From: Bacillus wiedmannii
GTDB lineage: Bacteria; Bacillota; Bacilli; Bacillales; Bacillaceae_G
Length of the DNA stretch: 64,000 nt
NCBI RefSeq assembly: GCF_001583695.1
Contig: NZ_LOBC01000028.1
Location: 310,001-374,000 of the forward strand
Direction: 5' to 3'
Made by a program: the position numbers and the translations under genes. Shown here piece after piece: positions 28,030 through 36,803 of the stretch. Every line of letters begins with the position of its first letter. The first letter of the stretch is position 1. Below the pieces are notes generated by a model that was given only the letters and a program-made list of their open reading frames with translations, did no database searches and was not told where the DNA came from.

Positions 28030-28707
28030 TTATTCTTCAAATTTATAACCAACTCGAATAACAGTACCGATATGCTTCGCTTTATCTCCTAGCTTATTTC
28101 GTAGTTTTTTAATATGAGTATCAACCGTTCGGTCATCACCGTAGTAATCATATCCCCATAACTGATCTAATAAATGTTGACGTGACAACACAATTCCTTT
28201 GTTCTCCATTAAATAAACAAGAAGTTCAAATTCCTTATGTGTCAATATAATTTCTTCTCCATCTACTAACACAGTTCTAGATAGACGATTTACTTCTATT
28301 CCAGCCAAGGACATAGCATTTTCTTCCGCTACTCCTACCACGCCATCCGCACGTTTCAATAATGTCTTCGCGCGAGCTACTAACACTTTCGGGCTGAAAG
28401 GTTTCGTTACATACTCATCTGCACCTAATTCGAACCCTAGTAATGTATCATCCTCATCCGAACGGGCTGTCAACATAATGATTGGTACTGCTGATTCTTT
28501 TCTAATTCGTCTGCAAACAGACCATCCATCTATTTCTGGTAACATTATATCTAACATAATCAAATCAATTTCATGCTCTGCAAATAATTCTAACGCTATT
28601 TTTCCGTCTTCTGCTTCGATTACTTCAAAGCCTTCATTACGAAAATAATCACTAACGATTTCACGTAATCTTCTTTCATCTTCAACAAGTAATACTGTTT
28701 TATTCAT
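28030..28707 (-). CDS. OmpR/PhoB-family response regulator without adjacent kinase
   Basis: The 225-residue protein has a receiver domain (VEDERRLREIV, phospho-acceptor Asp53 in IMLDIMLPE, switch Thr in MLTARS, Lys in YVTKPFSP). Its C-terminal winged helix has ILTHKEFELLVYLMENKG and YGDDRTVDTHIKKLRNKLG. No sensor kinase adjoins on either side, so the partner must be encoded elsewhere or lost. It is 19 bases downstream of nrdG on the same strand, with no terminator between, and may be co-transcribed with nrdDG. Confidence 0.92.
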   Translation of the reverse strand: MNKTVLLVEDERRLREIVSDYFRNEGFEVIEAEDGKIALELFAEHEIDLIMLDIMLPEIDGWSVCRRIRKESAVPIIMLTARSDEDDTLLGFELGADEYVTKPFSPKVLVARAKTLLKRADGVVGVAEENAMSLAGIEVNRLSRTVLVDGEEIILTHKEFELLVYLMENKGIVLSRQHLLDQLWGYDYYGDDRTVDTHIKKLRNKLGDKAKHIGTVIRVGYKFEE

Positions 28708-28725
28708 ATCATCTATCCCGCCTTT

Positions 28726-29178
28726 TTACTCTTTCAATCGAATAATACGTTGATTGGAGCTTCCGCGAAATGGAAGTGTTAAATCTTTTTTCTCGATTTC
28801 AAATCTTCCATCGACTAAAACATCCCCATAATGTAACAACTCTATCATATCATTATTTTGAGAACTCTGTATCTCTTCTAACGTATAACCTGTATACATC
28901 CAAAGATTTTTTTTCAAGTCTTTCACAGCTTTTGCTACTTTTTTCACTTCAGCAGCTTGAAAAAATGGATCTCCACCTGAAAATGTTACATCAGTTAATG
29001 TATTACTTGCAATCTCTTTCACAATTTCTTCTACTGTCATTTCAGTTCCATTACAAATATTCCACGATTTCGGATTATGGCAACCGAAACAACGATGCGG
29101 ACAGCCCGCAAAAAACACGACTGTCCGCAACCCTTCTCCATCTACTACACTATCATGAATGATGTTCATCACTTTCAT
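28726..29178 (-). CDS. nrdG: anaerobic ribonucleotide reductase activating enzyme
   Basis: The 150-residue radical-SAM activase has its cluster motif at Cys26, Cys30, Cys33 (GCPHRCFGCHNP) and the SAM-binding GGDPF. It generates the glycyl radical on NrdD with reduced flavodoxin and SAM. The gene overlaps the nrdD stop by four bases, so translation is coupled. Typical NrdG length. Confidence 0.95.
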   Translation of the reverse strand: MKVMNIIHDSVVDGEGLRTVVFFAGCPHRCFGCHNPKSWNICNGTEMTVEEIVKEIASNTLTDVTFSGGDPFFQAAEVKKVAKAVKDLKKNLWMYTGYTLEEIQSSQNNDMIELLHYGDVLVDGRFEIEKKDLTLPFRGSSNQRIIRLKE

Positions 29179-31031
29179 TTATGCTTCACCCGATCCATCT
29201 CTTCACTACGTTTCGCACTATTCCACTTCGACATATCTCCTACAAGATAACCTGTTATACGTCGAATTCTTTCTATATTGGCCTCATCTTCATTTCCACA
29301 GCTTGGACATTCATTTCCGATAACTCCGTGATAGCTACAGCACTTACAACGGTCAACAGGATGATTAATTGAACCGTATCCAACGCCATGATCTGCCATC
29401 GCTCGTACAATTTGTTTTAACGCCTGTTTGTTATGCATAGCTGCTCCGTCTAGCTCAATATACGTAATATGTCCCCCGTTACATAGGGCATGGAAAGGTC
29501 CTTCTAAACGAATTTTATTTATCGCTTGCATGCTATAGTAAACTGGGATGTGAAATGAATTCGTATAATAATTATGGTTCGTTATACCGCTAATCACACC
29601 AAATTCTTCTCTATCTTTTTTCACAAACTTCCCTGATAACCCTTCTGCAGGAGTTGCAATTACTGAGAAATTCAGTTCATGTTCTTCCGTCGCTTTATCC
29701 ATTTTATCTCTCATAAAGGAAATGATTTCATACCCGAGTTTCCATGATTCTTCATCTTCTCCATGATGCTTTCCTGTTAAAGCTACTAAGCACTCCGCAA
29801 GACCGATAAAACCAAGACTTAACGTCCCTTGCTTTAAAATAGATGCTACAGAATCTTCAGGCTGTAACTTTTCTCCACCGCGCCATACACCTTGTGAATA
29901 TAAAAATCGAAAATCTCTTGCTCGCTTCGTACATTGATACTCAAATCGTTCTAATAATTGCTTAATTCCTAAATCTAAGTAATAGTTTAACGCTTCAAAA
30001 AACGCTTCTTTTGAACCACTAATTAACGCTAATTTCACTAAGTTAATAGACGTAAATGATAAATTCCCTCTTCCAATCGCCGTTTCTTCTCCATGTATGT
30101 TAGACATAACACGGGTACGACATCCCATGTAACATACTTCACTTTCCGGTCGTCCGTCATAATGCACTGCATTAAATGGCGCATCTAAAAATGAAAAATT
30201 AGGGAATAATCGTTCAGCCGTTGTCTCTAACGCTAATTCAAATAAATCATAGTTCGGATCACATTCTTCAAAGTTCACACCTTTTTTCATTTTAAAAATT
30301 TGAATTGGAAAAATTGGTGTTTCTCCTTTACCAAGACCAGCTTGTGTCGCTTTTAAAAGTTGTCTAACTAATAACCGTCCCTCTTTTGATGTGTCTGTTC
30401 CATAATTAATAGAAATAAATGGTACTTGTCCCCCGCCCCTACTGTGCATACTATTTGAATTATGAACGAAAGCTTCACACGCCTGATACGTATCATTTTC
30501 TGTTTCTTTCCATGCAAATTCTTCTATTTGTTCTTTCGTAAGCGGATATGACTGTAATCGTTTCTTATGTCTCGCTACTGTTTTTCTCACATATGGAGCT
30601 AAATCAATATCAAAGAGTGCAAATGATTGACCACCGTGCTGCATATTTTGATTCGCTTGAAAAATAATAGACGAAAGAGCCAATGCACTTTTAATATCCT
30701 GCGGTTGTCTCATATGCCCATGTCCGGTATGAAAACCGTTCGCAAGCATTTGCGCTAACGGAATTTGCGAACAAGTCGTCGTTCCTGTCGCATAAAAATC
30801 TAAGTCATGTGGATATAATATATTTTGATTTATCGCTTTTTTCACTTGATCTGACAATAAATTTTCAACTGCATAATATTTCGCACTCTCTGATGCGAAC
30901 GTTCCCATTACTCCCATTGGAGAGCGACCATCTACATTTGCATTTTCTTGCATTAAATCTTGCTCACTACCGTGGACAATCGTTTCAAACACTCTCATTA
31001 ATTCTTCTCCACGTACATTTCGTTGTAACAT
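29175..31031 (-). CDS. nrdD: anaerobic (class III) ribonucleoside-triphosphate reductase
   Basis: The 618-residue enzyme makes deoxynucleotides without oxygen. The glycyl-radical motif RITGYL has its Gly at 594, preceded by the Zn ligands in CKCCSYHGVIGNECPSCG. Active-site segments such as NYYTNSFHIPV are present. The N-terminus lacks the usual VxKRDG ATP-cone of about 90 residues found in many NrdD, so allosteric activity control may be absent. It starts at 31031 behind GGTGGAGGG and forms an operon with nrdG. It is divergent from plsY. Confidence 0.95.
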   Translation of the reverse strand: MLQRNVRGEELMRVFETIVHGSEQDLMQENANVDGRSPMGVMGTFASESAKYYAVENLLSDQVKKAINQNILYPHDLDFYATGTTTCSQIPLAQMLANGFHTGHGHMRQPQDIKSALALSSIIFQANQNMQHGGQSFALFDIDLAPYVRKTVARHKKRLQSYPLTKEQIEEFAWKETENDTYQACEAFVHNSNSMHSRGGGQVPFISINYGTDTSKEGRLLVRQLLKATQAGLGKGETPIFPIQIFKMKKGVNFEECDPNYDLFELALETTAERLFPNFSFLDAPFNAVHYDGRPESEVCYMGCRTRVMSNIHGEETAIGRGNLSFTSINLVKLALISGSKEAFFEALNYYLDLGIKQLLERFEYQCTKRARDFRFLYSQGVWRGGEKLQPEDSVASILKQGTLSLGFIGLAECLVALTGKHHGEDEESWKLGYEIISFMRDKMDKATEEHELNFSVIATPAEGLSGKFVKKDREEFGVISGITNHNYYTNSFHIPVYYSMQAINKIRLEGPFHALCNGGHITYIELDGAAMHNKQALKQIVRAMADHGVGYGSINHPVDRCKCCSYHGVIGNECPSCGNEDEANIERIRRITGYLVGDMSKWNSAKRSEEMDRVKHK

Positions 31032-31256
31032 TTATAACCCTCCACCAATATGTTGTTGTCTTTTGATTAAAATGTTACTACATATAGTCTTGGTGTTTCT
31101 GTGAGAAATGTAACATTCCTGTGAAATTTTTTTCACGAAATAATGAATTTTTCATTTACAAAAAAGAAATGTGCTCTTTACAAATGTATGGTACAATATA
31201 CGGGAAAAACTCTTTTTACCCTTTATCAACACATTTGAATAAAGGAGACTGAACTT

Positions 31257-31853
31257 ATGGTTACTACATATCTTTTATTTATCGTTGCCTACTTACTTGG
31301 CTCGATTCCATTCGCACTAGTCGTTGGAAAAATCGGCTACGGAATCGATATTCGTGAGCACGGAAGCGGTAATCTAGGCGGAACAAATACATTCCGCACA
31401 CTAGGGAAAAAAGCAGGTTTTATCGTTACAATTGCTGACATTTTAAAAGGTACATTAGCAACAAGTCTACCGATTATTTTCGGATTAGATGTTCACCCAT
31501 TATGGTTCGGGTTAGCAGCTGTTCTTGGACATGTGTATCCGATTTTCGCGAAATTCCGTGGTGGTAAAGCTGTTGCAACTTCTGCTGGCGTGCTATTATG
31601 CTACTCACCAGTTGTTTTTGCAATATTAGCTGTTGTCTTTTTCAGCCTTTTATTTACAACAAGATACGTATCACTTTCTTCTATGGTAACAGCCGTCGTT
31701 GCTGTTATTGCATCCATTGTTAGCGGGGATAAAATCTTCATTATTGCGATGTGTTTATTAGCAGGTATGGTTATTTATAAACACCGTGCAAATATCGGAC
31801 GAATTATAAATAAAACTGAACCGAAAGCAAACTTTTCAAAAAAGCAAAAATAA
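31257..31853 (+). CDS. plsY: acyl-phosphate:glycerol-3-phosphate acyltransferase
   Basis: The 198-residue integral membrane enzyme transfers an acyl group from acyl-phosphate to glycerol-3-phosphate, the first step of phospholipid synthesis. PlsY motifs are visible: [42 protein letters not shown] and [10 protein letters not shown]. It starts behind AAAGGAGACTGAACTT. Bacillus subtilis PlsY (YneS) is likewise encoded divergently close to parE. A terminator follows. Confidence 0.95.
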   Translation: MVTTYLLFIVAYLLGSIPFALVVGKIGYGIDIREHGSGNLGGTNTFRTLGKKAGFIVTIADILKGTLATSLPIIFGLDVHPLWFGLAAVLGHVYPIFAKFRGGKAVATSAGVLLCYSPVVFAILAVVFFSLLFTTRYVSLSSMVTAVVAVIASIVSGDKIFIIAMCLLAGMVIYKHRANIGRIINKTEPKANFSKKQK

Positions 31854-31869
31854 GATCGTAACCCACATA

Positions 31870-31920
31870 ACGCAAAAAGAAAACGTGAAGCATATTAATA
31901 GCGTCTTTTTGCGTTATTTT
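31870..31920 (+). terminator. terminator of plsY
   Basis: Arms ATAACGCAAAAAGA and TCTTTTTGCGTTAT are followed by TTTT. Confidence 0.8.
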
Positions 31921-31961
31921 TTATACTAAAGAAAAAGCAACATAATTTGGAGGAACTATAC

Positions 31962-32252
31962 ATGAATCTTTCCGTAACAAAAGAAGCAGCACAATGGTAT
32001 AAAAACGAATTAAACTTACAATCGGGTGAAACACTACGCCTTTTCGTACAATACGGCGGTTGCAGTACTGTGCAAAAAGGACTTTCTTTAGGTATTCGTA
32101 AAGATGATCCTGCACATCCTGCTGTTCAAACTCAAGAAGAAGGTATTAACTTCTTTATTGAAGGCGACGATGAGTGGTTCTTCGATGGACATAATTTAGC
32201 TGTTACATTTAACGACGGTGATGATTTCCCGCAATTTAATTATGAAAAATAA
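31962..32252 (+). CDS. yneR: HesB/IscA-like fold protein, YneR type
   Basis: The ATG at 31962 has GGAGG eight bases upstream (96 residues). The HesB-like fold is visible in LRLFVQYGGCSTVQKGLSLG and GINFFIEGDDEWFFDGH, but the C-terminal CxC cluster ligands of true A-type iron-sulfur carriers are absent. It is therefore probably not an Fe-S assembly scaffold. It holds the same position next to plsY as in Bacillus subtilis. Biochemical role unknown. Confidence 0.82.
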   Translation: MNLSVTKEAAQWYKNELNLQSGETLRLFVQYGGCSTVQKGLSLGIRKDDPAHPAVQTQEEGINFFIEGDDEWFFDGHNLAVTFNDGDDFPQFNYEK

Positions 32253-32284
32253 AAAAGCGTGGCTTCTGCCACGCTTTTTTATTT
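32250..32284. terminator. bidirectional terminator
   Basis: An AAAAGCGTGGC / GCCACGCTTTT hairpin lies between convergent yneR and yneP. Confidence 0.88.
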
Positions 32285-32698
32285 TTTCTTAATTTCCTCA
32301 TATTTCGCATACCACTCTGGATATAATTTTTTAAATGATACGGGCCTGAACCCTTCTTTTTTCGCGCAAATATTCGTCGTACTTGCAGTAATACAAAGTT
32401 CACCTTCACCGTTATATATTTCATAACCATATACAACGCGAAGCGGACTAACAGTATCAATCCACGTTTTCACAATTGCTTTTTCTCCGTAACGCATCGC
32501 TTTACGATATGAAATTTGCAAGTCTAACACAGGAGAAATAATTCCCTCTTTCTCCATTTCAACATATGAAAATCCTAAATCTTGTATAAGTTTCGTGCGA
32601 CCTAGTTCAAGCCACACCAAATAGTTTGAATGGTAAACAACACCCATTTGATCTGTTTCCGCATAACGGATTTCAACTTCATGTTCTGCTACAAACAT
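32279..32698 (-). CDS. yneP: acyl-CoA thioesterase, hot-dog fold, YneP type
   Basis: The ATG at 32698 gives 139 residues beginning FVAEHEVEIRYAETDQMGVVYH; this is the conserved N-terminus of 4-hydroxybenzoyl-CoA-type thioesterases, with the catalytic Asp in AETDQMG. Further marks are NYLVWLELGRTKLI and SYRKAMRYGEKAIVKTW. The family hydrolyses acyl-CoA esters; substrate undetermined. It sits in the conserved yneP-yneR-plsY order. The longer upstream frame has no ribosome binding site. Confidence 0.87.
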   Translation of the reverse strand: MFVAEHEVEIRYAETDQMGVVYHSNYLVWLELGRTKLIQDLGFSYVEMEKEGIISPVLDLQISYRKAMRYGEKAIVKTWIDTVSPLRVVYGYEIYNGEGELCITASTTNICAKKEGFRPVSFKKLYPEWYAKYEEIKKK

Positions 32699-32807
32699 AT
32701 GTATTCGCCTTCTTTCACTTCTGCTGCCTTGCATACATTTAATCATAATACAGTGACATCAAAAATAAAATAAAAACAGTGAATCTTTTACTGAAAGGAG
32801 CAAGCAT

Positions 32808-34100
32808 ATGATTCAAATTGTAACTGTTCGTAGCGGTGATAGCGTATATAGCTTGGCATCAAAGTATGGATCAACACCTGACGAAATAGTAAAGGACAAT
32901 GGACTAAATCCAGCTGAAACACTCGTTGTAGGTCAGGCACTGATCGTTAATACGAAAGGGAATAATTATTATGTACAGCCTGGCGATAGCCTATATCGAA
33001 TCTCTCAAACATATAACGTACCTCTCGCTAGTTTAGCTAAGGTTAATAACTTATCTTTAAAATCCATTCTCCATGTTGGACAGCAATTATATATACCAAA
33101 AGGGACAAAACGCGCAGTAGAATCCATCGCTTATTTACAACCTTCAACAATACCAATAAAAGAAAGTTTGGTTAACGCTACGCGTGCCATTAATCCATTT
33201 TTAACATATTTGGCTTACTTCAGTTTCGAGGCAAAAAGAGATGGTACATTAAAAGAACCAACTGAAACAGCTAAAATCGCTAATATTGCAACGCAAGGTA
33301 ATACCATCCCTATGCTCGTTATTACAAATATTGAAAATGGAAATTTCAGTGCCGATCTGACATCGGTTATTTTACGCGATGCAACGATTCAAAACAAATT
33401 TATTACTAACATTTTGCAAACAGCTGAAAAATATGGCATGCGAGACATTCATTTTGATTTCGAGAGTGTGGCACCTGAAGATCGTGAAGCGTATAATCGT
33501 TTTTTACGAACTGTAAAAACACGCTTACCTAGCGGGTACACATTGAGTACAACGCTTGTACCGAAAACAAGTTCAAATCAAAAGGGCAAATTTTTCGAAG
33601 CTCACGATTATAAGGCACAAGGACAAATTGTTGATTTCGTCGTCATTATGACATACGACTGGGGTTGGCAAGGTGGTCCACCGATGGCTATTTCTCCTAT
33701 CGGTCCTGTAAAAGAAGTACTTCAATACGCAAAATCTCAAATGCCTCCACAAAAAATTATGATGGGGCAAAACTTATACGGATTCGATTGGAAACTTCCG
33801 TTCAAACAAGGTAACCCGCCTGCAAAAGCAATTAGCTCTGTCGCAGCTGTTGCACTAGCTCGTAAATACAATGTTCCTATCCGCTATGATTTCACAGCTC
33901 AAGCTCCTCATTTTAATTACTTTGACGAAAACGGCGTACAACACGAAGTTTGGTTTGAAGATTCACGGTCTGTTCAAAGCAAATTCAATTTAATGAAAGA
34001 ACAAGGTATAGGCGGTATTAGTTACTGGAAGATTGGCTTACCATTCCCGCAAAATTGGCGTTTACTCGTTGAAAATTTTACGATTACGAAAAAGGGCTGA
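32808..34100 (+). CDS. sleL: cortical fragment-lytic enzyme, N-acetylglucosaminidase
   Basis: The 430-residue spore protein has two N-terminal LysM repeats (about 3-47 and 53-97) that bind cortex glycan. A glycoside hydrolase family 18 domain follows, with DIHFDFES and the probable acid Glu219, then VVIMTYDWGWQGG. SleL cleaves cortex fragments released by SleB and CwlJ during germination. Length and sequence agree with my memory of SleL in Bacillus cereus and anthracis. No signal peptide is present, as expected for a protein made in the mother cell and deposited on the spore. The terminator overlaps the stop codon. Confidence 0.95.
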   Translation: MIQIVTVRSGDSVYSLASKYGSTPDEIVKDNGLNPAETLVVGQALIVNTKGNNYYVQPGDSLYRISQTYNVPLASLAKVNNLSLKSILHVGQQLYIPKGTKRAVESIAYLQPSTIPIKESLVNATRAINPFLTYLAYFSFEAKRDGTLKEPTETAKIANIATQGNTIPMLVITNIENGNFSADLTSVILRDATIQNKFITNILQTAEKYGMRDIHFDFESVAPEDREAYNRFLRTVKTRLPSGYTLSTTLVPKTSSNQKGKFFEAHDYKAQGQIVDFVVIMTYDWGWQGGPPMAISPIGPVKEVLQYAKSQMPPQKIMMGQNLYGFDWKLPFKQGNPPAKAISSVAAVALARKYNVPIRYDFTAQAPHFNYFDENGVQHEVWFEDSRSVQSKFNLMKEQGIGGISYWKIGLPFPQNWRLLVENFTITKKG

Positions 34101-34116
34101 CATAAGTCAGCCCTTT
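34092..34116 (+). terminator. terminator of sleL
   Basis: A GGGCTGAC / GTCAGCCC stem is followed by TTTTT. Confidence 0.87.
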
Positions 34117-34138
34117 TTGACTATTAAAAATCCGTCAC

Positions 34139-34163
34139 AAAAAGAAGAATGACAACATTCTCC
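34139..34163 (-). terminator. terminator of sspN
   Basis: An AGAATG / CATTCT stem with TCTTTTT lies on the minus strand. Confidence 0.6.
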
Positions 34164-34167
34164 CTTT

Positions 34168-34302
34168 TTAACCGTTATCAACAATCGGTTGTTTGCCTGT
34201 TTGGTCTTGCATTTGCTTTCCTTTATTGCCACCAGCTTTTTTTGATTGTGTTCCAATATGATTCGGTGCAAAGTCTTTTGAATTCTTTTTCGGATTACCC
34301 AT
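34168..34302 (-). CDS. sspN: small acid-soluble spore protein N
   Basis: The ATG at 34302 follows AAGGAGGCGATAGTA. The 44-residue product ([19 protein letters not shown] start, [10 protein letters not shown] middle) matches SspN, a minor SASP of the forespore. It is 43 bases downstream of the FbpB-like gene; the gap holds a perfect hairpin ending at the Shine-Dalgarno sequence. A sigma-G-like promoter upstream of the FbpB-like gene could drive both. Confidence 0.93.
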
Positions 34303-34315
34303 TACTATCGCCTCC

Positions 34316-34342
34316 TTAACACTAGTATCGTACTAGTGTTAA
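34316..34342. repeat. perfect 12-bp hairpin abutting the sspN ribosome binding site
   Basis: Arms TTAACACTAGTA and TACTAGTGTTAA flank a three-base loop. The hairpin ends inside the AAGGAGG of sspN and has no T run, so it is not a classical terminator. Confidence 0.75.
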
Positions 34343-34345
34343 GAA

Positions 34346-34489
34346 TTATTCAGCTTGCTTAAAAAGTTGCATTTCATAACGTTTTTCAATACGCTCTTCA
34401 ATGCGATCGATTGCATCACGATCACTTAATAATTGTTGTTTATTTTCTTTCACAAGTTCGTCAAATGATTTACGGCGACTTCTTCTCAT
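34346..34489 (-). CDS. FbpB-family small basic protein
   Basis: The 47-residue protein (MRRSRRKSFDELVKENKQQL, then DRIEERIEKRYE) fits the FbpB small basic protein family. In Bacillus subtilis some members help the FsrA sRNA in the iron-sparing response. It starts at 34489 behind GAGGGTGAACAGC. No Fur box is visible upstream; instead a CATACTA -10 with a GATTA at 18 bases resembles sigma-G, and sspN follows. This copy may act in the forespore rather than in iron starvation (inference). Confidence 0.8.
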   Translation of the reverse strand: MRRSRRKSFDELVKENKQQLLSDRDAIDRIEERIEKRYEMQLFKQAE

Positions 34490-34526
34490 GCTGTTCACCC
34501 TCTCTCCTTCACATTCTTACTATACA

Positions 34527-34556
34527 TAGTATGAGCAAATGAAAAACTCTTTAATC
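34527..34556 (-). promoter_or_regulatory. possible sigma-G promoter of fbpB-like/sspN
   Basis: On the minus strand GATTA (34552-34556), an 18-base spacer and CATACTA (34527-34533) compare with sigma-G GnATR...CAtnnTA. The -35 has one mismatch. Confidence 0.4.
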
Positions 34557-34592
34557 AGATTTGCAAGAAAATTTTATGTTTTAGTACTCCTA

Positions 34593-34634
34593 AAAAAACT
34601 CCGTGTACAACTTCTTGTACACGGAGTTTTTTAT
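34593..34634. terminator. terminator of the exonuclease gene
   Basis: A perfect hairpin AAACTCCGTGTAC / GTACACGGAGTTT has A and T tracts on both sides. Confidence 0.88.
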
Positions 34635-35587
34635 ACCATTATATTTAAATATTCTTTTAACTTTTCATCTGCATTCATTTCACTTTGTTTATACTCACTT
34701 AGCGCTTGCAGTACGAAATCATACTGTCCTAAAATATAACTTTCTAATTTCAGGACATCCTCTAAGCTATTAAGCATAATTCTCGTATTACCAACTTCAC
34801 TTTTTAACGCCGGTTCACAATTTAAACTCGTACATATTTCTTTCACATCATCTTCTAATATCTCTGTTAATACGTATTTCTTTCGCCCTTTTACTTTTAC
34901 TCTCATAACTGGATAAAAAGCTTTTATATCTAAATAGCTTCCTACATTCATACAACGAATCCATTCGATATCACGTTTATTTCGTACAAGTATCTTTTTT
35001 ACTGCTTCATATACTGCTGTTTCATCAAGTACTTCCGTATTCGATTTCCTGTTTGTTTCTTCTTCAATAGATGCACATTTTTGATAAACTGCTGCACAAG
35101 TAATACAATCATCAAATGCATTATGAGAACTTAAACGAATGCCAAGCATTCGCTTTAACGTTTCAAGTTTATGATTAGGCGCGTGCTTCATATATTTCTT
35201 CGCTAAAAACACAGTATCAATCACTTTATTTTGAGGTTCAGGCAGCCCAAGCATATTTACATTACTTTTAAAAAAACGCATATCAAAAGATGCATTATGA
35301 GCGACAATAACATTTGTATGTAAAAATGCTAAAAATAAAGGTAATACTTCTTCAATCGTCGGTGCATCTGAAACACGATAATTTGTAATACCTGTTAAAC
35401 TCGTTATTCGGTCCGGAATTGAACGCTCTGGATTCACATAGGAAACAAATTGATCTACTAGTTCATGATTACGATATTTCACTGCTGCTACTTGAATAAT
35501 TTTATCATTATAAGGGTTAAATCCTGTTGTTTCAAAATCAATTACAACATAATCTAACGGTAAGGATATATTCCCCACTCCAAACAC
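34631..35587 (-). CDS. DEDDh 3'-5' exonuclease, DNA polymerase III epsilon-like
   Basis: The 318-residue protein has a DEDDh exonuclease domain in its first 180 residues: ExoI VVIDFETTGFNP (Asp, Glu), ExoII VIVAHNASFDMRF (Asp) and ExoIII SSHNAFDDCITC (His, Asp). The last 130 residues have no motif I recognise. Such stand-alone proteins trim DNA or RNA ends in repair. It starts with GTG behind GAGGTAAAGGA; a second GTG three codons on is possible. It is monocistronic. Confidence 0.87.
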   Translation of the reverse strand: MFGVGNISLPLDYVVIDFETTGFNPYNDKIIQVAAVKYRNHELVDQFVSYVNPERSIPDRITSLTGITNYRVSDAPTIEEVLPLFLAFLHTNVIVAHNASFDMRFFKSNVNMLGLPEPQNKVIDTVFLAKKYMKHAPNHKLETLKRMLGIRLSSHNAFDDCITCAAVYQKCASIEEETNRKSNTEVLDETAVYEAVKKILVRNKRDIEWIRCMNVGSYLDIKAFYPVMRVKVKGRKKYVLTEILEDDVKEICTSLNCEPALKSEVGNTRIMLNSLEDVLKLESYILGQYDFVLQALSEYKQSEMNADEKLKEYLNIMV

Positions 35588-35649
35588 TCCTTTACCTCTA
35601 AACGTTTATATTTCTTTTATCATAACATGCTGCTATCACTACGTGAAAA

Positions 35650-35690
35650 AGAAAAGGCAGAAATGGTAACTTTCCACCTCTACCTTTTCA
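35650..35690 (-). terminator. terminator of the thioredoxin-like gene
   Basis: An imperfect AAAAGGTAGA / TCTGCCTTTT hairpin lies next to the stop codon. Confidence 0.6.
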
Positions 35691-35693
35691 CCG

Positions 35694-36269
35694 TTATTTT
35701 AATTTAGCAATCCGTTTCTCCATCTCTTTTTGCGTCATCGGTCCAATAAACTTATCTTGAATGACACCTTTCGTATCTATAAAATACGAAGTTGGAATCG
35801 TAATTACTTTATACGCTGTTGTCACATCAATGTTCTTGTCCAATAAAATAGGAAAAGTAATTCCTTTTTCTTTCGCAAAATTGCTTACCTTTTCTACTCC
35901 CCCACCCTTTTCTGAAGGCGTATAATTTATTGCTAAAATTTCTACATTTTCTTTATGTTCTTTATAGAAAGCCTCCATATCCGGCATTTCTTGCTGGCAA
36001 GGTCCACACCACGTTGCCCAAAAGTTTAAAATCACTTTCTTTCCTTTCAAATCTGATAACTTTACATTCGTTCCATCTAACTTCGTTAATTCAAAGTTTG
36101 GCGCACTCTTCCCTATTTCGATACCATTACTTGCAATCATCTCTTTCATAGCAGCTTCACTTTTTTCTTGCTCCCCTTGTACCGCCTGATCTTTTTTACC
36201 AAACTGTTCATAAGCTGCATATCCCGCTAAACAAAGTAACACTACAATAATCGTAAGCTTCCGCCACAT
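35694..36269 (-). CDS. yneN: membrane-anchored thiol-disulfide oxidoreductase (ResA/YneN type)
   Basis: The 191-residue protein has an N-terminal membrane anchor (about 5-20) and an extracytoplasmic thioredoxin fold with WCGPC (Cys88, Cys91), preceded by SAPNFELTKLDG and followed by the cis-Pro loop ITIPTSYFID. Members reduce extracytoplasmic thiols, for example in cytochrome c or spore-cortex maturation. Bacillus subtilis YneN is encoded next to citB and sspN in the same relative order, which favours that name over ResA, whose neighbours are cytochrome biogenesis genes. Confidence 0.88.
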   Translation of the reverse strand: MWRKLTIIVVLLCLAGYAAYEQFGKKDQAVQGEQEKSEAAMKEMIASNGIEIGKSAPNFELTKLDGTNVKLSDLKGKKVILNFWATWCGPCQQEMPDMEAFYKEHKENVEILAINYTPSEKGGGVEKVSNFAKEKGITFPILLDKNIDVTTAYKVITIPTSYFIDTKGVIQDKFIGPMTQKEMEKRIAKLK

Positions 36270-36518
36270 TTTATATCACCCTAACGTATTTATCTTCTTA
36301 TTAACCTAATTACCCAAATACTATATACCTTATTTTAGCTTATACGGACAAGCTTGGAAATATTCACAGTCAAAATAATTAGAATATTCTTATTTAAAGT
36401 GAAATTTTTTCCTTTTTATCATATAATTAGAAAAACAGATGACGTGTTTCTTATCTCCTTATGGACCCATTCACCTTTTTACTTTCTTATATAACCTTCA
36501 ACAAAAGGGGGATTGTTT

Positions 36519-36776
36519 ATGAATTCATTCGAAAAAATAACATTATATATTCTTAGTTTTCTTTTATACCCAATCGGCATTATTACATGGATCATTTCAC
36601 TCTTTAGTAAAGACCTTGAAAAAAAGAAAGTAGGGCGTATTTGTCTCTACGTCTCTCTAGTCTCATTCGTCCTTTTCTTAATTCTCGGAATTGCAACTTT
36701 CCTTATGACTGCTACTTTTAACGTTGATCTGAATCACTCCGAATCGATCGAGTATCAAATAAATGACGCTGAATAA
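36519..36776 (+). CDS. small two-span membrane protein, unknown
   Basis: The ATG at 36519 follows GGGGGATTGTTT. The 85 residues contain two hydrophobic helices (ITLYILSFLLYPIGIITWII and YVSLVSFVLFLILGIATFL) joined by a basic KDLEKKKVGR loop, with a short acidic tail. No family recognised. A terminator follows. The region upstream (36270-36518) shows nothing else recognisable. Confidence 0.65.
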   Translation: MNSFEKITLYILSFLLYPIGIITWIISLFSKDLEKKKVGRICLYVSLVSFVLFLILGIATFLMTATFNVDLNHSESIEYQINDAE

Positions 36777-36803
36777 AGATAAGAACAGTGCTCTTATCTT
36801 TAT
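36773..36803. terminator. bidirectional terminator
   Basis: An AAAGATAAGA / TCTTATCTTT hairpin lies between convergent genes. Confidence 0.8.

Noticed and set aside
31081-31150. FNR site before nrdD
   Set aside because: TGTGA and TCACG are present but separated by eight bases rather than the six of the Fnr/CRP consensus. A CTATAT stretch nearby matches only half of an NrdR box.
34490-34630. Fur box for the FbpB-like gene
   Set aside because: I found no GATAATGATAATC-like sequence.
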